Shown here: positions 11,107-23,352 of the stretch, one piece after another | Layout: each line of letters begins with the position of its first letter | Numbering within the stretch: the first letter of the stretch is position 1 | Assembly (NCBI GenBank): GCA_019671135.1 | Contig: JAHRHY010000009.1 | Coordinates: forward strand, 434,001-498,000 | Reading direction: 5' to 3' | DNA from: Linnemannia hyalina | Lineage: Eukaryota; Mortierellomycota; Mortierellomycetes; Mortierellales; Mortierellaceae | DNA length: 64,000 nt | Made by a program: the position numbers and the translations under genes | Notes under the pieces: model-generated | Database searches by the model: none | What the model was told of the DNA's origin: nothing | What the model saw: the letters and a program-made list of their open reading frames with translations, nothing else

Positions 11107-14100
11107 ATGATGGAGTACCGAGCCTCCTCTTTACGCCTCCTCGCAATGGCGGCACTTGCCTCCAACAGAGACGAAGGAGGCGCACTAGGGTCCCTTGACG
11201 AGCACCAGCTTGCCGAGGACTCTCGCGAAACAAATAGCAACCATACCACTGAGCATGGTATGTTTGGAGCTTCCTTCTTTCTCCCTGTCTTCGAGTCACT
11301 TTTTTCTCGTGTCCTCCCCCCTGTTAATTTTTTTTGTCCCTTTTCTTTTCTTTTCTTTTCTTTTCTTTCCTTTTTTCTCCTCGCTTTCTCCAGTTACACT
11401 CAATACACCATACCTTTCTATCGTTTGCTAGCCAAGAGTGACGATACTAATCAGACTCTTCCCCCCTTCCCCCTCTTCTGATAATCGGGGTGACCTTTAT
11501 ATTAGCTGCGTCGTCGTCCGACACTGTGCATGCGAAACGGAAGGTCCTCCTCCACGACCATCACCCGCGCACACAGCCTCCTGCAAAGCGCCAAACCAGG
11601 GCAGCCCTCGCTTCAAACTCGTCATCATCTGCCCAAGCTCCGGCACCAATAGCGCCAGCTCACACGCAGTCGGCAACTGTCGCGGCCTTGCAGGCTTATG
11701 CGCTTGCCACAGCGTCGCGATCATATGCCTCACAACCGTCAGCACATACACACATCGCGCCTGCACCGGTACCTGCATCAGCATCCCCACGGGCAGTTGC
11801 ATCAGTGATTTCGCCACCATCACCACCTATACCAAAAACCATCGCTGCAGCTCAAAAACCACCCGCAGTTTCCACTGCTCCGATGTCAATACCAGCATCA
11901 CAGCTTACACCTCAACCAACTCCAACATCGTCCACCGCAGTGGTCCCAGCACAGAAACCACCCGCAATCACGGCAAACAAGAGCCAGACGCGCCACCTAC
12001 AGGAAGAGGAAGAGGACGACGACGAGGATGATGAAGAGGACGATGACGATGAGGTCGATGATAGTCTTCTGGTGCCTTCTGAAAGACATCTTCACAGCTT
12101 CATTGGGCATTGGCAGGTGCGTAAAGCAAGCAGGACTATGGCTATTTGTAATTGAACAAAGGATGCAATGTTGACTGTTTATTACCTAGGAAGTAATATT
12201 AACAAATTAATCTTGCTGCTTGATTCTAGGGATGGTGCCGCGGGAGACGCTACAAGGACAAGGATTATATCACACCCCAGAAGGTACTGGCTTACGTAAA
12301 GTCCATGATCTCCCCGGGCTTCCAGCTAGACCGACTCAATCCTCCACTTCACGTGCCTGCCCTTAACGGCGAGACTGAAAAGTACCTCCCGTCATGGACT
12401 ACAGTGCACATGAACATCTTGTCGATTCAGGTCCTCTACATGCGACAGTGCGAAAGAGACAAGACAGCCCCCGACGCGAACGTCATTAACCATGCGAAAC
12501 TCAAGTCGCTGCTCTACGATTATCGCAAAAGGTAAGTTATTTGATGTTGCAATTATTGCAGGCTATTACATTTTTTATATCATTGGCATTGAAGAGCTGA
12601 CATTGATCTATTTATTTAACAAACCACTAGGTCGGCGCCACACGACCCCACCTCAAAATATATCCTAGATCCGCGTCTGTTCCAGCCTCGAGTGGAAGGC
12701 TCCACCGGATACAGTTCCAGTGTGCCCCAGCAACCTGGCAATGACATCGGGACACCACTGTCGCTTTCTCCTCCAATCGATCACAAAAACATTGGTCAGG
12801 GCAATGGCAACACCGCATTCGTCAATGGAAACGCCAACAGCAACGGTCACAGTGGCGGCAATAGCACTCTTGGTCACCTCACACACATCCCTAACGCTCA
12901 TGGACCCTATAACCCACCGGACTCCAGTCCGCAATACTGCATGCACACTGCTCTGGCGACGATGGAGATGGAGATGTTCATGAGCTCTCTCCGCAACGAT
13001 GTCATGGCGGCGGTCAACCAATCAGTTGAACACAGCAGGGCTTCACAAACGGCGATCGAGGATCTTGGCGGCAGGATGGACAAGATGGAACAATCGGCCC
13101 GCAAGTCAATGATGGATATCGCGGACACTGGATTATCAGATATGGAATTGCGAGACTTGGAGCTGTATTACAGGCGCCGCGCAACGCAGCTTCGACAATC
13201 GCGACTGGATCGGAAGAAGGGACAAGGCACAACAGGCATGGGCACGAACACGAGCACGCAGAAGAAAACGGATCGGCAGCTGCGAGAAGAGAGGGAAAGA
13301 CGACAGGAGATGCACCCACACCAGCACTCAAACTCGTACCCATCACACCCAAGAAGAAGCCAGTCGGCCGAGTTTTACCACCCTGATGGGCACTCTGATG
13401 GAGACGATGACAATGATGGAGAGGAGGATCAGTTCTACGATATGCTTCCGGAAGATGAGACACCTGCTGGCAACGGCTATGCGTACCACTCGGATGCAGA
13501 CATGGAAGGAGGTGACGGATACGAGTCTGAAGTGAAGCCCAGCGTTGACAAGTCGACGAGAACCAAACTGGAAAAGACCAAGGTGGACAAGGTGACCATG
13601 CTGAATGAGGACGACTACGATCTGTTGCCGAGGAAGAATGCGACCAGGAGAAGCTTTACAGCTGGATCAAAGGTCACGTCAGGCCAGCCGAAATGTGACT
13701 TGTTCACGACCAAGGAGCTAAACTTTCTGGCGGACGACATTGCGGGACATTACAACCAGATCGAGGAAAAGAAGACGGAGGAGAGCTTCAAGGAGGCAGA
13801 GTTGTTGCCCAGAAACGCGGGTCTGGTACAGCTTTGGAACGAGATGTTTTCGGCAGTGGAGAAGCAGCCGTCGCTGTGGGGGATGAACGTCTATGCCAAT
13901 GGATGGCATCTGAAATTGGAGATGAAGGTTAAGCAACGGGTGGCGTTAAAGAAGAAGATTATTGCGTCTGTGCTGGCCAAGATTCAGGCGGAAATGGAGT
14001 ATGCTGCGAGTGCACGGATTCCGGCCTCGAAGACTCCGAGTCTAAAGGAGATGGTCAAGAACGCGCTGATTGCTGTCGAGCTTGAGATTAGGCGGGACGG

Positions 14101-14152
14101 ATCGATCAACGCCTACCACGACCGCATCAAGCGCCGAGGTAACCAAGAATAA
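11107..14152 (+). CDS. Gcr1/Crypton-like DNA-binding protein (recombinase-type N domain, GCR1_C-like C domain)
   Basis: Four exons, 11107-11257, 11506-12116, 12230-12531 and 12631-14152, encode 861 residues; all junction phases agree. Residues about 52-235 are Ala/Pro/Ser/Thr-rich and end in an acidic run of D and E. Residues about 247-370 (FIGHWQGWCRGRRYKD, VTPQKVLAYV-like, YRKR) resemble the helical N-terminal domain of tyrosine-recombinase-like fungal proteins of the Gcr1/Ndc10/Crypton group. A long disordered linker follows. Residues about 708-805 (GLVQLWNEMFSAVEKQPSLW, then a basic KQRVALKKKIIASV stretch) resemble the GCR1_C DNA-binding domain. The catalytic R/HxxR/Y set of an active recombinase was not seen, so a transcription-factor role is more likely than transposition. 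The family call is by eye and moderately certain; the gene itself is well supported. Confidence 0.75.
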
Positions 14153-14344
14153 AGAAACATGCTTCCCTTTTCGTAGGGTCGCGTTGCTTTTTTTTTTTTT
14201 TTCTTTTTCTTCCTCTCCTTGTCCCCTTGAACGTCTTAATTGTGACTTCTAATAATTGATGCATGAGTACGTTATGCATGGTCGCATGATGCGCATCGTT
14301 TCTTCTCACTTTCATCTTCCATCCTACAAACATCATCTCTCGTA

Positions 14345-15997
14345 ATGTCAATCCTGAACAACGACAAAAGGGCTCCGCAGCAGCAAGAGCAAGAGCAACA
14401 ACCTACGCGAGCCATCAGTACCAATCGTCTCCAGAGCCAGGAACAAGACCAAGACGGCTCCAGCAACGTCCAAAGGGCACTAAGGATCCCCGAAATCGTG
14501 ATCGAGATATGTCACCACCTCACAGTCTCAGACCTGACATCCTGCCTCTTTGTCTGCAAGCTCTGGAACACAGTTGCTCAACACCATCTTTGGCGGTCAG
14601 TCTTTATCTACCAAAAGAGTGAAGATTTCCTGGTCTCACTGCAGCCGGGTCAGCGGGAGGCGATTCGACAGAACGCGCAGAGTATCAAGACTTTGGGATT
14701 GGTCCAGCATGAGACGGTTTTAGTGGGGTGTGAGACTTGTACGCAGTTGGAGGAGGTTTATTTCTTTGGACTGCTTGATAAGAATCAGGTTTCGGAGAGG
14801 GTGTTGATGGCGGCCCACGCGGAGGAGGATGAGGATGTGCAGGAGGTGGTGGCAGTGGTGGAGGGAAGTGAAGAGGAAGAAGCAATTGAGGACCAGATAG
14901 ATGAGCCGTCAGCATTGGATCTCATTGTTCAGAATCCACGGCTTCAAAAGATCCACCTTTTCGACATTGAGGTCCTGGCACGGTTATGGACTCCGACACG
15001 ACTGCGACTTCTTCGACAACACCCCAATCTCCGCTCGATCACCATGATGTTCGCCAACTATGTCTATGACCTGTACATTATCCGGAAAATTGTCGCGCAT
15101 TGTCCGGATACGGTTCAGGAACTCAAGATTACCACATTCGGAGGTGCCATTTTGCAGTCGAGTGCCGGCGAAGAAAGCATGCATGATACGATGGTTAACC
15201 AGTGGAGACCGTTGCCGCAGATGCGAGAATTGACGATCGAGATGTGTCTGTACCCATGTGAGGCGACGGTGCTGCTGCCGCTGTTGAGGTGTTGTCCGAA
15301 TCTTAAGAGATTGCGACTGAGTACGATGTATGTCGGGGATATGGATGCGTTGATGAGCGTCTTGATGCAGGAATCCCTTCGAGGGAGTGTCACACAGCTG
15401 GAATTGCCCAACACGCTTCAGGATCCGGAATTTGCGGTCCAGTTCATGGAGGGCTATCGTGGGTTGAGGAGTTTGACGATGAGGGTGTCGGTTGGGTATG
15501 AGAGAGTTCTTGCAGGGATGATTCAGCATCTGGGGTCGACATTGGAGCATATCCGGTTGATGGAGAGTACGGTGACTATCAGTTCACAGCAGTATGTGGC
15601 GGGGGTTGATTCGATCTTGGAAGGGTGCAGGCGGTTAAAGACGTTGAAGGTGGATGCTTGGAGGAATTATACTCCTGGGACGGGGGTGGCCATGGATCGG
15701 CTCTTGGGGTCTACGGAGTGGGCTTGTAAGGAGACGTTGGAAGAGTTGGCGGTCAGGATTGATAATCCGAGGGAGGATTTGGATCATTGGAGTTATGAGC
15801 GTGGGGTGATGCTAGTAGGTAGGTTGTTTGAGAGGTTGCAGGGGCTGCCGAAGTTGAGGAAAGTTGAGTTTTTGTGGGGTGGGTTGTGGAAGGCGATTCC
15901 GTTGGCGAAGGGACTTGAGGGGATTCGTGCCGCCTCTTTGAGAGGGAGTAAGATGACTCTTGCCGATGTTGAATGGATGGGTCTTCACTGGGAATAA
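14345..15997 (+). CDS. F-box protein with leucine-rich repeats
   Basis: A single exon of 550 residues starts 192 bp after the preceding gene's stop. The Gln-rich N-terminus (QQQEQEQQ) is followed by an F-box at about 46-86 (LRIPEIVIEICHHLTVSDL, then CKLWNTVAQHHLWRS), the form typical of Mortierella F-box families. An acidic insert (VEGSEEEEAIEDQ) lies near 178-195. Degenerate LRRs run to the C-terminus (LRSITMMF, LKRLRLSTM, LRSLTMRVSV). The expected role is a substrate adaptor of an SCF ubiquitin ligase, substrate unknown. An AATAAA element lies at about 16036. The 3' end faces the minus-strand gene ending at 16093, 95 bp away. Confidence 0.88.
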   Translation: MSILNNDKRAPQQQEQEQQPTRAISTNRLQSQEQDQDGSSNVQRALRIPEIVIEICHHLTVSDLTSCLFVCKLWNTVAQHHLWRSVFIYQKSEDFLVSLQPGQREAIRQNAQSIKTLGLVQHETVLVGCETCTQLEEVYFFGLLDKNQVSERVLMAAHAEEDEDVQEVVAVVEGSEEEEAIEDQIDEPSALDLIVQNPRLQKIHLFDIEVLARLWTPTRLRLLRQHPNLRSITMMFANYVYDLYIIRKIVAHCPDTVQELKITTFGGAILQSSAGEESMHDTMVNQWRPLPQMRELTIEMCLYPCEATVLLPLLRCCPNLKRLRLSTMYVGDMDALMSVLMQESLRGSVTQLELPNTLQDPEFAVQFMEGYRGLRSLTMRVSVGYERVLAGMIQHLGSTLEHIRLMESTVTISSQQYVAGVDSILEGCRRLKTLKVDAWRNYTPGTGVAMDRLLGSTEWACKETLEELAVRIDNPREDLDHWSYERGVMLVGRLFERLQGLPKLRKVEFLWGGLWKAIPLAKGLEGIRAASLRGSKMTLADVEWMGLHWE

Positions 15998-16092
15998 GAC
16001 GCTGTGATGCACTTGTTCAACTATTTGTTTGTGTAAAATAAAAGGCACTGTTTGCTTCATTTGCAATGCATGGGAGGAGAATATACTTTTAT

Positions 16093-17101
16093 TTATTTAT
16101 TTATTTGATCTCTTTCCAGTATACGGTCGCCGCCCTTGAACCCACTCTTGAGCAAGAACTGGACCATCCCCGGAAACCGTAACGGGACCGTGTGCGCCGT
16201 CACTAACCTCGACACACGTCCTTCCTCCTTCCCGCTCTCCTGCTTCTCAGCACCTTGCCTCGTCTTCCACTGGAGGATCTCCTGCTCCAGAAGCCTCAAA
16301 TTCGTAGCCATCTGCTGGTGTCGTCTATACCCCGGGTCGGTTCCACAGATCCTAATCCGTGTCACGCCTCGTTGTTCGACGAGGTGCTGGATCCGGGAAG
16401 GGACACCTTGTTAACGCGTCTGGGCCTTCTTCGGAGGAGAGGGAATGGCTGGATGGTTTGGGTGGTGGGAGGAGGAGGTGGTGGTCGGTTTTGAGGCGGG
16501 GTTGGAGCTCGGGCATAGTGGGTTCGTAGCGCGCAAATAGGAAGCTTATAATTTTTTTCTCTTTCTTTCCCTTCTGAGGACGGTGATGATGTTGCTGTGG
16601 TGGTGGTGGTGGTGGTGGTGGTGGTGGTGGTGGTGGTGGTTGTACGGTTGTCAGTGTTGCGTTCTTGGTCGCGATCTGTAGTTGCAGAGGTGATTGAGAC
16701 ATAGATCACGCCGCCCGCTCTCGAGGTTGGCAAAGGCGGTAACCCCTTCACCTTTTTCCTGTTCCTGACCCTGATCTGCTGGTTCCTGATCCTCGCTGCT
16801 ATTCAGGAATGCTTCCTCCTAGACAGCTTGCCCCCTCCCACTCTGGAAGGTTCCATTTCTTGGTAACCTCCTTGGAAGTAAGCTTGGGTGTGAGGTCTGA
16901 AGGCAGAGGGACAGTCTCGTGTTCGTGAAGGAGGACCCCTGCGGCGAAGCGGGTGAGAGATTCGAGGTTTATGAGTGAGTGGGGGTTTGAGAGGGACTTT
17001 AGTGGAGGTGGGTGGAGTTTGGTGAGGGTATTGTCGGTGAGACAGTGGAGTCTTTGTGTTCCTGTCATTGGTTCGGGTTGTGAGTGAGAGGAAGATAACA
17101 A
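16093..17101 (-). CDS. Three-exon protein of unknown function
   Basis: Reading leftwards, exons 17101-16868, 16818-16752 and 16406-16093 join with consistent phase (0, then 1) into 204 residues. The donors are GTTACC and GTGAAG, and the acceptors are TCTAG and ACAAG. The N-terminal part contains SLTRFAAGVLLHEHE; the middle is acidic and Gln-rich; the C-terminal part contains RIQHLVEQRGVTRIRICG and a helical LRLLEQEILQWK. It was not recognised as a known family. The second intron (345 nt) carries a long GGT repeat. The donors are weaker than usual for this window, so the exact joins are uncertain, although the open frames and phases agree. Confidence 0.55.
16597..16640. repeat. (TGG)n microsatellite
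   Basis: About 14 uninterrupted TGG/GGT triplets within the second intron of the minus-strand gene at 16093-17101. Read as protein on the minus strand it would give poly-Thr or poly-Pro, but the splice model excludes it from coding sequence. Confidence 0.85.
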
Positions 17102-19049
17102 GGGATGGGCTGCGTGAGAAAGAAAAAAAAAAGATGTAAAAGAGTGAAAAGAAGCAGACGACGTGGAGAAAGAGGGGGGAAAACATTCCTCTTTGTGTCA
17201 GGGGTATCAAACAGAAGGAGAGAAAACAATATCTCGCGATTTTCTCCTACAAGCATTTGCAAGGGATACCTTTTGACACTGTTCATTATCCCTTCCCCTT
17301 CCTATAAGGACGTTCGGGATCAGATTGACATGAGTATGTACTTACCTCTGGCTGGCGCGAGAAAAGGTGCGCTCCGTATCTTCTTGATGTATATTCTATA
17401 TATGCTCAAAGCGACGCCAACACGGAGATGAACGAAATGAGAGGTGATTTAAAGAGAGTTTTGGAGCGATTGCTTTTCCACACTCGTATCATTCCATGGG
17501 CGCCCACATGGAGGTGTTTGCAACATTGCTCTCAAACAAATGCGTCAGTGTTTCCCGAGAATAAAAGGACACTAAGGTGAAATACCGCTAAAATAAAAAA
17601 GGGCTGAATAACATGGGTCATTCTTTCTCCTCTTGAAATGCAGTAATATCAGATATCAGAGTTACGCCTGCATACCTGCATGGCGCCAACTTCTTGGAGA
17701 TAAACATTTCGTTGTGATGGTGCATTGGTGACGAAGATGACCATTGGCGAGGTAAACAAATGACAAGGATGATGGACGGAGGCTTATAGCTGGGTCATAG
17801 TCCGGCGCGATGATGCATTGGCCTTTGTTTGTTGTTGCTGTATAGAATGGCAGAGTGAGAAGGGGGACATGAACGCAATACAAGAATAAACACAAACATA
17901 AAGGGAAGAAAGGATGGCTTACAGGCTTACAAGAACACAAACTCCGAAGGGACTAAAGGAGCGAGATACCATCATCACAACGCCCAAGTTTATGAACGGC
18001 ATCATTTCCCATACGAAAAGAAAAAGAAAAAGAAAAACACCCGAGGATGCAAAGTTCGTACGCCACAAAAAAAATGCAACCTTCAGACCCTCCCTCCTCC
18101 ACCGTCATTCAACGCCTATTTTGAATGAAAGAAGAGCACACGATGGCCAGGCCAGGCGGCCTAGATTTTGTTTTCATTGTTCTAGTCTACTTTGACAACG
18201 ATCGAGGCGATGTTGATGTTATTCTTTTTATGGTTTTCAAGGGGCAAAGTGTACACAAAAAGCAAGGAAGGTACTTTTAGTCGTTGCTTGTTGTGTTGAG
18301 CGGCAACAGCTGGTCGGTTGGTTATAGGTTATCATGTCATCAATGACCCCTTGGTCATCGTCGTTGTTGCAGACCAATGGATACACACAAACAAACAACA
18401 AGTAAGAAACGATAAGGGAGAGTGAGAGAGGTGGTGAGCATAATAATAACATGCACACAGCCCGGTCATGTTTGGAGAGCAGGTCTGTCTGGGCATTTCA
18501 TGTCCATTAGATTAGTGTGGTAATCTTGCCGTTGCGGACTCTGTCTGTCTCTGCCGTTGCCCTACTCCTTTCTTCTGGTCTGCTCTCTCCATAAAAAAAA
18601 GGCTCTCTGCCTTCTCTCTCTCTTTTACGTCTCTTTCTTCCCTTACCCACCCTGTCTCTCTCTATCTCTTCCTTTTTTTTTCCCTTTCTCTTTCCCTTTC
18701 TTCTCCTCCACCCTCATCTCTCTCTCTCTTCCTCCTTTTCCTTCACTTTTCTTCATCACCATCCCTCTCCCTCTCTCCTCATCACTCTCCTCATCACTTT
18801 CTCCATTTTAATACTTTAATTTGACACTCTCCTTTATTATTTTATGTTGTGTTCCTGACAGTCTCACTTCCCTCCCCATCTTTAATCACACAACAGACTC
18901 TCTTTCCTCCTCCAATAGAACACTCTCCACTCGTCTTCTTTCCTTCTTTCTCAACTCTCATATCTCCAACTCACTCACCCACTCAGAACACAGACCACAA
19001 ACAGGGAGCAGGAAACACAAATCCGACAGGCAGATAGAAAGAACATACA
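17102..19049. promoter_or_regulatory. Divergent intergenic region before the CSC1-like gene
   Basis: A 1.95-kb interval between two divergent genes. From about 18560 to 18970 it is strongly C/T-rich, leading into an A/C-rich leader before the ATG at 19050. No gene with credible splice structure was found on either strand, and no tRNA-like element was recognised. Confidence 0.45.
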
Positions 19050-22000
19050 ATGTCAAGTATCTTTGACCCGACGGCGAGCGGTGACAAGCTCCAGCCGGCG
19101 GCTCTCGCTGTCAATCTGGGCACCAACATCGGCCTCTCTCTCATCACCCTTGGTGCCTTCTGTTGGCTGCGACCCAGGAACGGAGGTAACTTTTTGTTTT
19201 CTCTTTCATCTACACCTGGCAAAAGAGTGTGTGTGGTTGTGGTGATGTGTGTGGTCCCCCTGGCTTGACTTTGTTCGACTGTCGAGTAGAGTACACAATC
19301 CCCTTGGCCCCTTTTATGATTGGCTACTGAAGTGCATGTTTTAACGACGAAACCCGTTCTCCTTTCAAATTGTAATTTCCCGCTTTTCAAACAGTCATTT
19401 ACGCCCGCAAATATAAAGCATCCCCTGAAGAGTAAGACGCCCAACAAGGCTAAGGCACACAAACGCACACAGGATGAATCTTAATTGCTTATTACTCCTA
19501 GCATTCAATTTGGGCAACAAACACAACCACTCTCTAACGACCTTCCGCTTTTTCTCATTCCCCCTGCTTTTCTTCCTCTCTTCTCAATTGCAGAAAACGT
19601 GCACCAAAACTGGCCGAGGGTTACTTCGCATGGATGGCCCCTGTATGGCACTGTCCAGACAGCGAACTCGTCGAGAAAATCGGCCTCGACGCCGTCGTTT
19701 TCATCCGCTTCATCCGCATGTGCCGACAAGTCTTCATCGCCCTCACCATCCTCGGCTGTGGCACCCTCATCCCCATCAACATCATCGGTACAATACGCTC
19801 CGCAGACGGCGTCGTCCCCGAGGACAAGATCGGCCTCCTCACCATCTCGGGAATCAAAAATTTTGACTGGCTCTGGGCTCACGTCGGGGCCATCTGGGCC
19901 TTCAGCACCGTATTTGGTCTCGCCATGCTCCACGGCTACAGATCCTTCTTAAAGTTGAGGATCCAGTACTTTGAGAGCGATATCTACCAGGAATCGATGG
20001 CCTCCAGGACCATCATGCTGGCTGGTCTCCCAGATTCCCTTCAGGACGATGGCAAGCTGACGACCTTTATGAGCAGTCTTGGAACAACGGACCAGCCTGT
20101 CCAGGCCGTGGTGGGACGCAAGGTCAACAAGTTGCCCGAATTGATGGCCGAGCACAAAAAGATGGTGACCTCACTCGAGAAAATCATGGCCAAGTATTTT
20201 GCCGGTAAGCAGCCACTTTGTTTTTGATTTTGAGTTGTCCACGAGGGACTTCCTTCAAGATGCATTACTTTAAACGATGCAACAGCGTTTGTTGTCCATG
20301 AGACCGATTTTGACCTTTTCATTTGCATCTGCAACGCCTCTAGATCCAAGCAAGTTGCCAGAGAAGAGACCGACGGTGCGCATTGGACGTTTCTTCGGGA
20401 CAAAGGTCGATGCCATCGACTACTACTCGCAGCAGATCGAGGAACTGAGCGAGAAGATTGAAAGGACACGCATGGAAATCTCCAAATCCCAGCCCACCAA
20501 CTACGGCTTTGTCTCCTACCAAACTATCCAGGGTGCACACAAGGTCGCCAAGGAATTCACCAACCCCGTTGCCTTCAGAACCCGCACTAAGATGATCGAC
20601 CCTCCAGAGCTGTTCCTCTCCCCAGTCCCCAAAGACATCATCTGGTTCAATGTCTCCAACCCCAAGCATCTCCGCAAGTCTCGCAGGGTCATTGTCAACA
20701 TCCTCTTCTTTGTCGGATCGCTCCTCTTCTTCATCCCCATGGGGTTTTTGACCGCATTCGCCAAGCTGGAACGCTTCATTGGACTCTTCCCAGCCACCAA
20801 GCCATATTTTGACAACAACCTTTTCGTCGCCGGACTTGTTCAATCTCTGCTGCCAATCTTGGCCCTCGATATCCTGATGTTGTTGGTCCGCAAGCTGATT
20901 GTCTACCTGGCCTGGTTCCAAGGAAACATCACAAAGTCGAGCACGGATCGATCGACCCTCGCCAAGTTCTACCTCTTCTTCACTCTGAACAACCTCATCG
21001 TCTTTGCGTTCTCGGGCACCATTTTGGGATTCTATACCCAGATCAAGCTCTTCCTCGAAGACCTTCAATTCAACTCGGGGACCTGGGACGCCATCACGGC
21101 CTTTATCCACAGCCAGGACAACATTGTTGAGATTCTGTCAACGAGCGTCGTCGGCACGAGTTTGTTCTGGGTCAATTACATGTCTCTCCGCAACTTTGGC
21201 GTGCTCTTGGATCTCTCCCAGTTGGTCGCCTTGGCTGTTTACTGGCTAAAGTCGACTGTGACTCCACGCGAGAGCAAGGCTATGGACAAGCCCGACGTCT
21301 TTGACTTTCCTCTGTTCTTTTCGGTTCACCTGTTCACCCTGACAGTCGCCCTCCTCTACTCTGTTATCTCGCCTTTGATCCTCCTCTTCGCCGCCGTCTA
21401 CTTTTCCCTGTCCTCGCTCGTCTACAAGTACCAGCTGATGTATGTCTTCCGTACTAAAGTCGAGACAGGAGGACGTCTTTTCCGAGTCGTCTACAACCGT
21501 ATCATCTCCGCCTTGCTCCTCTTCCAGATTGTCATGATCGGAGTCCTCAACCTCAAGACCGCCCACAGACAATCCCTTGCCATCATCCCCTTGCCCATCT
21601 TGACCATCCTCTTCAAGATCTTCCTGGCGAGACACTACGACCCCAAGATAGATTTCTACGATTATGGTACTTCCCGCACCGATCTCCGCAGGAACAACTC
21701 CAAGTCTGGCAAGACTTTGAGCTCGACCTTTGAGAACCCCGCTTTGTCCTCTAAGATGATCTCTGCTCTTGTCCCCGATGCTGCCAGGAAGATGCTGAGC
21801 AGCAGGGTTCTGCATGGAGGACGCGACAATTTGGAGGAAGATACCAAGACGGTCAGCAAGGGACGACCTGGACACAACAAGCAACATAGCAGCAAGCAGG
21901 GGTCGACACACAACGTTAGACAACAAGAGACATACGAGATGGGACATATCGCCAAGCCGACCAACACTTACAGCAGCCAACACAAGAACAGTTACGACTC

Positions 22001-22751
22001 TACTAGACCGCTTTCGCCCCAGAGCGGCGGAGGGAAGCAGGAATACGGAGGGGATGACGTCATAGATGACTACTACGACAACCAGAAGCAGAGTCTCACC
22101 AAGGCTGCCGCTAATCCACGCTACGACTACAGCGACACCAGCAAACCTTATGGCTCTCAGGACATGACTTCGTTCGTCGCTGGTCGGTACAGAGCCAACG
22201 AAGATCCTTATGGCTACAGCAACAGCGGCTCAAACTCGACATCATTAGGAGCCACTGCAGCAGCGAACAAGCCCTCATACATGGAGCTAGCCAAGATGCA
22301 TCAGACCGACAGCTACAAGACGACCGGAAAGGCGATGCAATACGAGGACACCAATGCCCTTCAGTCCCTGCACTTGCCGCCCATCAACTTCCAGAAGCCA
22401 AAGAAACGACAGCAGCAGCAACAACAACAACAAGAGCCCCAGATACAGCAGGAAGCGTCGGATTCGTACGATGTCATCACCGTTCAGGAGCAGCCGGATA
22501 CGAACCGTGGAACCAGCAACGAATACGTCGAGTACCACGTCGAGCCAGTCTCCTCTCCCAAGACCTCTTCGCGGATGCCCAAGGCAGCTCCAGCACCCCG
22601 CCGTCGCGATCGCGATAACTCCAACAACACCGCCAACAACAACAATGGTCGTCAAACCTCTAGTAATAACAACAACAGGAACGACTCGTATACCAGCCAG
22701 GGCCGCAACAACAATAGCAGCAACCGCAGTCAAGGCAACAACTACCTGTAA
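19050..22751 (+). CDS. CSC1: CSC1/OSCA/TMEM63-family stress-gated cation channel
   Basis: Exons 19050-19185, 19395-19431 (37 nt), 19594-20204 and 20344-22751 give 1,063 residues; phases agree throughout. The family order is visible. An N-terminal three-helix region has helices near 17-40, 89-115 and 145-167. A cytosolic domain follows to about 370 (RPTVRIGRFFGTKVDAIDYY, NYGFVSYQTIQGAHKVAKE). A block of membrane helices then runs from about 372 to 700. The 360-residue tail is disordered and rich in Q, N, S, D and Y, with a Q run and an N-rich end. Family members are osmosensitive or mechanosensitive ion channels, or lipid scramblases, of the plasma membrane or ER. Which activity this one has cannot be told. 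An AATAAA element lies at about 22777. Confidence 0.93.
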
Positions 22752-23352
22752 AAAGGAGCGCTTTTTTTTCTAAACAATAAACATTTATTACCTGCAGTTG
22801 TATGATTGAAGTGAACACAAGGCAGGAGTGCATTGGTGACACACATGCAGGCAAAGGCATGGTCCTTGTTTTGGTAAATACAAGAATGAAAAGCAAAGGT
22901 CAAAACAGAGAGTGCGAATCGAGCAAACGGGGTGCATACACACATGTCGTTGAAGAGAAGGAGGGGTTTGTTGGGTGCAATGGTTACTGCTGATCCCTGC
23001 GCTCTAGCTTTTTGCGATATGACGATGGAAGGTTGCCCATTGACGATGGTGATGATCGCAACTGTTGACATCGTCCTGACGATATAGACACTTTGTCCGC
23101 CTCTCGTTGTCCACTCGCTCTCATTCCTTCTTTCGTCCTTCTCGCTCCTTTTGTTCCTCCGCCCCTCCGTCTCCTTTCCTCACTCCTTCCACTTAAAACT
23201 TCCTTGGAGAAATTCTCTCGCTCCTTTCCATTTCCCTTTCTTCCTTTCTTTCCCATCCTTCCCACAAACACACACCACAAACAACAGTCCAACCAACAGC
23301 CCTCGTCAGCTGCTAAGCACAGCGACGAGTAAAAAATCACCATCCCAGGATT
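22752..23352 (+). promoter_or_regulatory. 3' region of CSC1-like gene and promoter of CHS7-like gene
   Basis: A 601-bp spacer. It begins with a polyadenylation-type AATAAA element, and from about 23090 on is C/T-rich followed by an A/C-rich leader before the ATG at 23353. No gene is seen. Confidence 0.4.

Noticed and set aside
16352..16751. Poly-Pro and poly-Thr proteins on the minus strand
   Set aside because: These come from a GGT microsatellite inside an intron of the three-exon gene model; neither frame joins sensibly to the flanking coding exons.
20340..21110. 256-codon acidic minus-strand frame
   Set aside because: It lies entirely opposite the conserved CSC1 coding exon. Its D/E/G richness is explained by antisense reading of membrane-protein codons.
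21246..21983. 245-codon minus-strand frame
   Set aside because: Antisense shadow of the CSC1 gene; no domain and no start context.
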